From contig JAUJPP010000012.1 of assembly GCA_030562195.1 (NCBI GenBank), positions 9,362,001-9,426,000 on the forward strand: 64,000 nucleotides of DNA, read 5' to 3'. The notes beneath the pieces were generated by a model. The model searched no databases. It saw only the letters and a program-made list of their open reading frames with translations, and was not told the origin of the DNA. The translations under genes and the position numbers were made by a program. Positions 61,687-64,000 of the stretch are shown piece by piece. How positions within the stretch are numbered: the stretch's first letter is position 1; every line of letters begins with the position of its first letter. The stretch is from Nipponacmea schrenckii. Its lineage: Eukaryota > Mollusca > Gastropoda > Lottiidae.

Positions 61687-64000
61687 CTGAAAATATAACA
61701 AAATCAAAATAAATTATCAAGTAAAGGCTTTAAGTAGGAAAGTTAACAATTATCTTATACATGTATTCTTATATCAAATACATGATCTAAGTGAATTATT
61801 GTGTGATTCAAAACAATTTTTTTTAAATTAAGATTGAAAATACAACACTATATTGGGGTCTGCTTTGAACAAAGCCGTGAGACAAAAAACGCTCTAACTA
61901 CCAAAACTTTTGTCTGAAAAAATGTATAATATTGTCAACAAACACAAAATATGAGCTCAACCTGCTCTGAAGAAAAACTATATGACTTTATTGTGTAATT
62001 ACTCTTGTCTACTATATTAAAGCATATACCTACAAGTCAATTTTCAACATTTAATTAACAGCTCTATACTAATTTTGCTTCAATGAGACATTTCTTTAAT
62101 CGATTTCAAATAGATATTTTCATTTTTAAAGCCTTCAGACCTTTCTTATCTGCTCCTGGGCACAAAAATTAGCTCAGAACCTTTATTGTGGACTTTCAAT
62201 ACTTCACAAATTATTTTTCAATTGTTTATTTAAATTATATTGAAATGTATTTCTTTTGCATGTACTTGATCGCAGAAAAATAGATCTGTCCAAGCACTAG
62301 TGTATTTTTAACAAATTGTACATTGAAATATTGTATATTTCTTTGCGGTCATGCACTTGATGGCAGGAATGTAGATCTGTCCATTTGATACACATGTTCT
62401 TGTAAATATTTTAACAAATTGTACATTGAAATATTGTATATATCTTTGCGGTCATGTACTTGATGGCAGGAACATAGTACTGTCCATTTAATACACATGT
62501 ACTTGTTAATTTTTTAACAAATTGTACATTGAAATATTGTATATTTCTTTGCGGTCATGTACTTGATCTAGCAGGAACATAGATCTGTCCATTTATTACA
62601 TATGTACTTGTACCAGAGCATCAAGATCTCATCTATACACTGTATTTATTTTAACTTTATTTTATTGGACTATCACTTTACCTACTTCATGAACAGCACT
62701 TTATTATATTTCTTAACAAATTTGTATCAGAAAGTTTAATGGAAATCATGTGGTTTGGCCTAATGACCTAAATAGACATATATATCTGTTTACAAACTGT
62801 AACAAAAAATGTACTCTGAGTTATTGGCTCTATTGAAGCAGGAAAATATGAACACTTATTCATCTTTAATCATTGTGTTAGAAATTTTTTCCTAAAAGTG
62901 TACTTGACAAGATAATTTTCTTTTTAACATCGAGATGACCTTGACTAAGTAATAGAATCTCTTTCACATTAATAGCTTGTTTTTTACTGGTTTAGTTTGC
63001 CAGTCCTCATCATAGCTATATACTGTACTAGTCAGGTTAGAAAATGAATGGAATGCCTTGAGGAATGCAAGCCAAGCAATAAATCAAGGCCTCACCAATG
63101 AAAATATGTCAACCTTTACCAACAAACATATAAGAATTATTCTTAGTATAAAAAATAAATACCAAATATATCGTATAAGCAGATTGTAATATACTGAGTT
63201 GACTTAATGAAAAGATGAAAACTCTTTCTTTCCAAACCAAATTTATTTTAAAATTGCCATGTATATATTGCCATGCAGTATATATGTTGTTACAAATAAA
63301 TAAGCAATTTCTTTTAATTTTTATCAAAATTTAGTATTTTTACCTGCTACAAGTCCTAATGCAAAATCTTGACAAAAATTGTATCTAATAGTACTTGAAA
63401 CACACTGATGTTGATTTAAAGATATAATTTGTTCTTTTCATAGTTAAGAAATCTGTTATGTTCAAATTTATGAAAACTTCAAACTCCAAGATTATTTTTA
63501 ACGATTATGTTCATATTTTAACTTCATTGTTGCTTTCAAAAACTAAAGTACGATACAAATTTTAAAAAAATAGAGAGAAAAAACATGTAATTGTAGAGAA
63601 ATGTGTCTGCTGTATAATCTGAAGAATTCAACTAATAAAATATTGAGCCATTTAAAAGCGAAACATCAAAACTAGGTCAAAACTTTTGAAATCAATCAGT
63701 AACTGACCACTCATAACGTTATAACTGACCATTGAAGATCTCCTTACAGAGATAGTAGTTGTAGTTCTAAGCAAATATAAGTCACTAAATAAACAAATAA
63801 CTGAAATAAACAGATGACCGGAAGTTGGACAGGTCCAGTTAAATAGCATCTTAGGGTTGGTTTGGTCTAATCAAACTGACCATAACAAACAAAATAAGAC
63901 CAGTAAACAATGTTCACAATTGTATAGTTTTGTCTATTAATAGAAAATAGTGTAAAGTCGCTTAAATCTGGGTTCTCTTAATTTCATTTATTCATATATA
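61687..64000 (-). other. Upstream betaglycan intron; signal-peptide exon not identified
   Basis: The first exon seen (61686-61459) starts with two bases of a split codon, so at least one coding exon with the start codon and signal peptide lies further 5'. A hydrophobic frame starting at 63849 on the - strand was considered, but its possible donor gives the wrong phase. Apart from the tandem repeat at 62250-62620, nothing else is visible. Confidence 0.5.
62250..62620. repeat. ~104-bp tandem repeat, about 3.5 copies
   Basis: TTTGCGGTCATG(T/C)ACTTGAT recurs near 62342, 62445 and 62549, with a partial copy near 62255. Each unit also has AGATCTGTCCATTTAATACA-like sequence and AACAAATTGTACATTGAAAT. 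No coding or splice-like motif was noticed. Confidence 0.85.

Noticed and set aside
63652..63849. Hydrophobic - strand frame beginning MLFNWTCPTSGHLF as a betaglycan signal-peptide exon
   Set aside because: Its only good donor (TCT|GTAAGG) leaves phase 0, but the next exon needs one carried base; no clear cleavage region.

Overview
This is an AT-rich, intron-rich metazoan nuclear window. The sequence suggests a lophotrochozoan, most likely a mollusc. The grounds are animal-specific gene families (a DLG-type MAGUK and betaglycan), small phase-conserved exons in long AT-rich introns, and many intronic copies of an interspersed repeat built around GGGCAATAACTC and AAGTTTCATCAAAATCC, a type I associate with molluscan genomes from memory. 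The species cannot be named from sequence alone. I saw no prokaryotic features, operons, CRISPR arrays or convincing tRNA/rRNA genes.

Layout. (1) 273-6427, + strand: the 3' half of a discs-large (DLG) MAGUK gene, from the HOOK region through the guanylate-kinase-like domain to the stop. (2) 8702-13831, - strand: a complete 13-exon dyskerin (DKC1) gene, convergent with DLG. (3) 14401-22691, + strand: a complete 15-exon XPG/ERCC5 endonuclease gene, head-to-head with DKC1 across a gap of about 570 bp that probably holds a shared promoter. (4) 24775-25803, + strand: a single-coding-exon ankyrin-repeat gene resembling ANKRD34. (5) 31536-61686, - strand: betaglycan (TGFBR3), 15 coding exons to the stop. 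Its signal-peptide exon was not found, and one intron of about 20.8 kb is filled with repeats. Exon joins were built by hand; every junction keeps reading frame and matches the expected protein order.

The most unusual signal is a theme, not a new gene: tandem arrays that carry splice sites. In DLG, an intron holds about 15 copies of a 69/75-bp unit that duplicates the 3' splice site plus the first ~34 nt of the next GK-domain exon, so the real acceptor is the last of a long series of near-identical decoys. In betaglycan a ~48-bp array duplicates the end of an exon plus its 5' splice site. A second betaglycan intron has a 29-bp array that, on the transcribed strand, repeats a strong donor-like AAG|GTAAGA. 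Other observations are two 21/30-nt in-frame microexons in the DLG HOOK, a 9-residue repeat expansion in the XPG spacer, and several inverted-repeat DNA elements: one Harbinger-like with TTA target duplications, one with TTAA ends, and one foldback-like.

The genes do not form one pathway. DLG is a cell-junction scaffold, dyskerin acts in rRNA pseudouridylation, XPG in nucleotide excision repair, and betaglycan is a TGF-beta co-receptor. The only positional relationship with a plausible regulatory meaning is the DKC1/XPG divergent pair.
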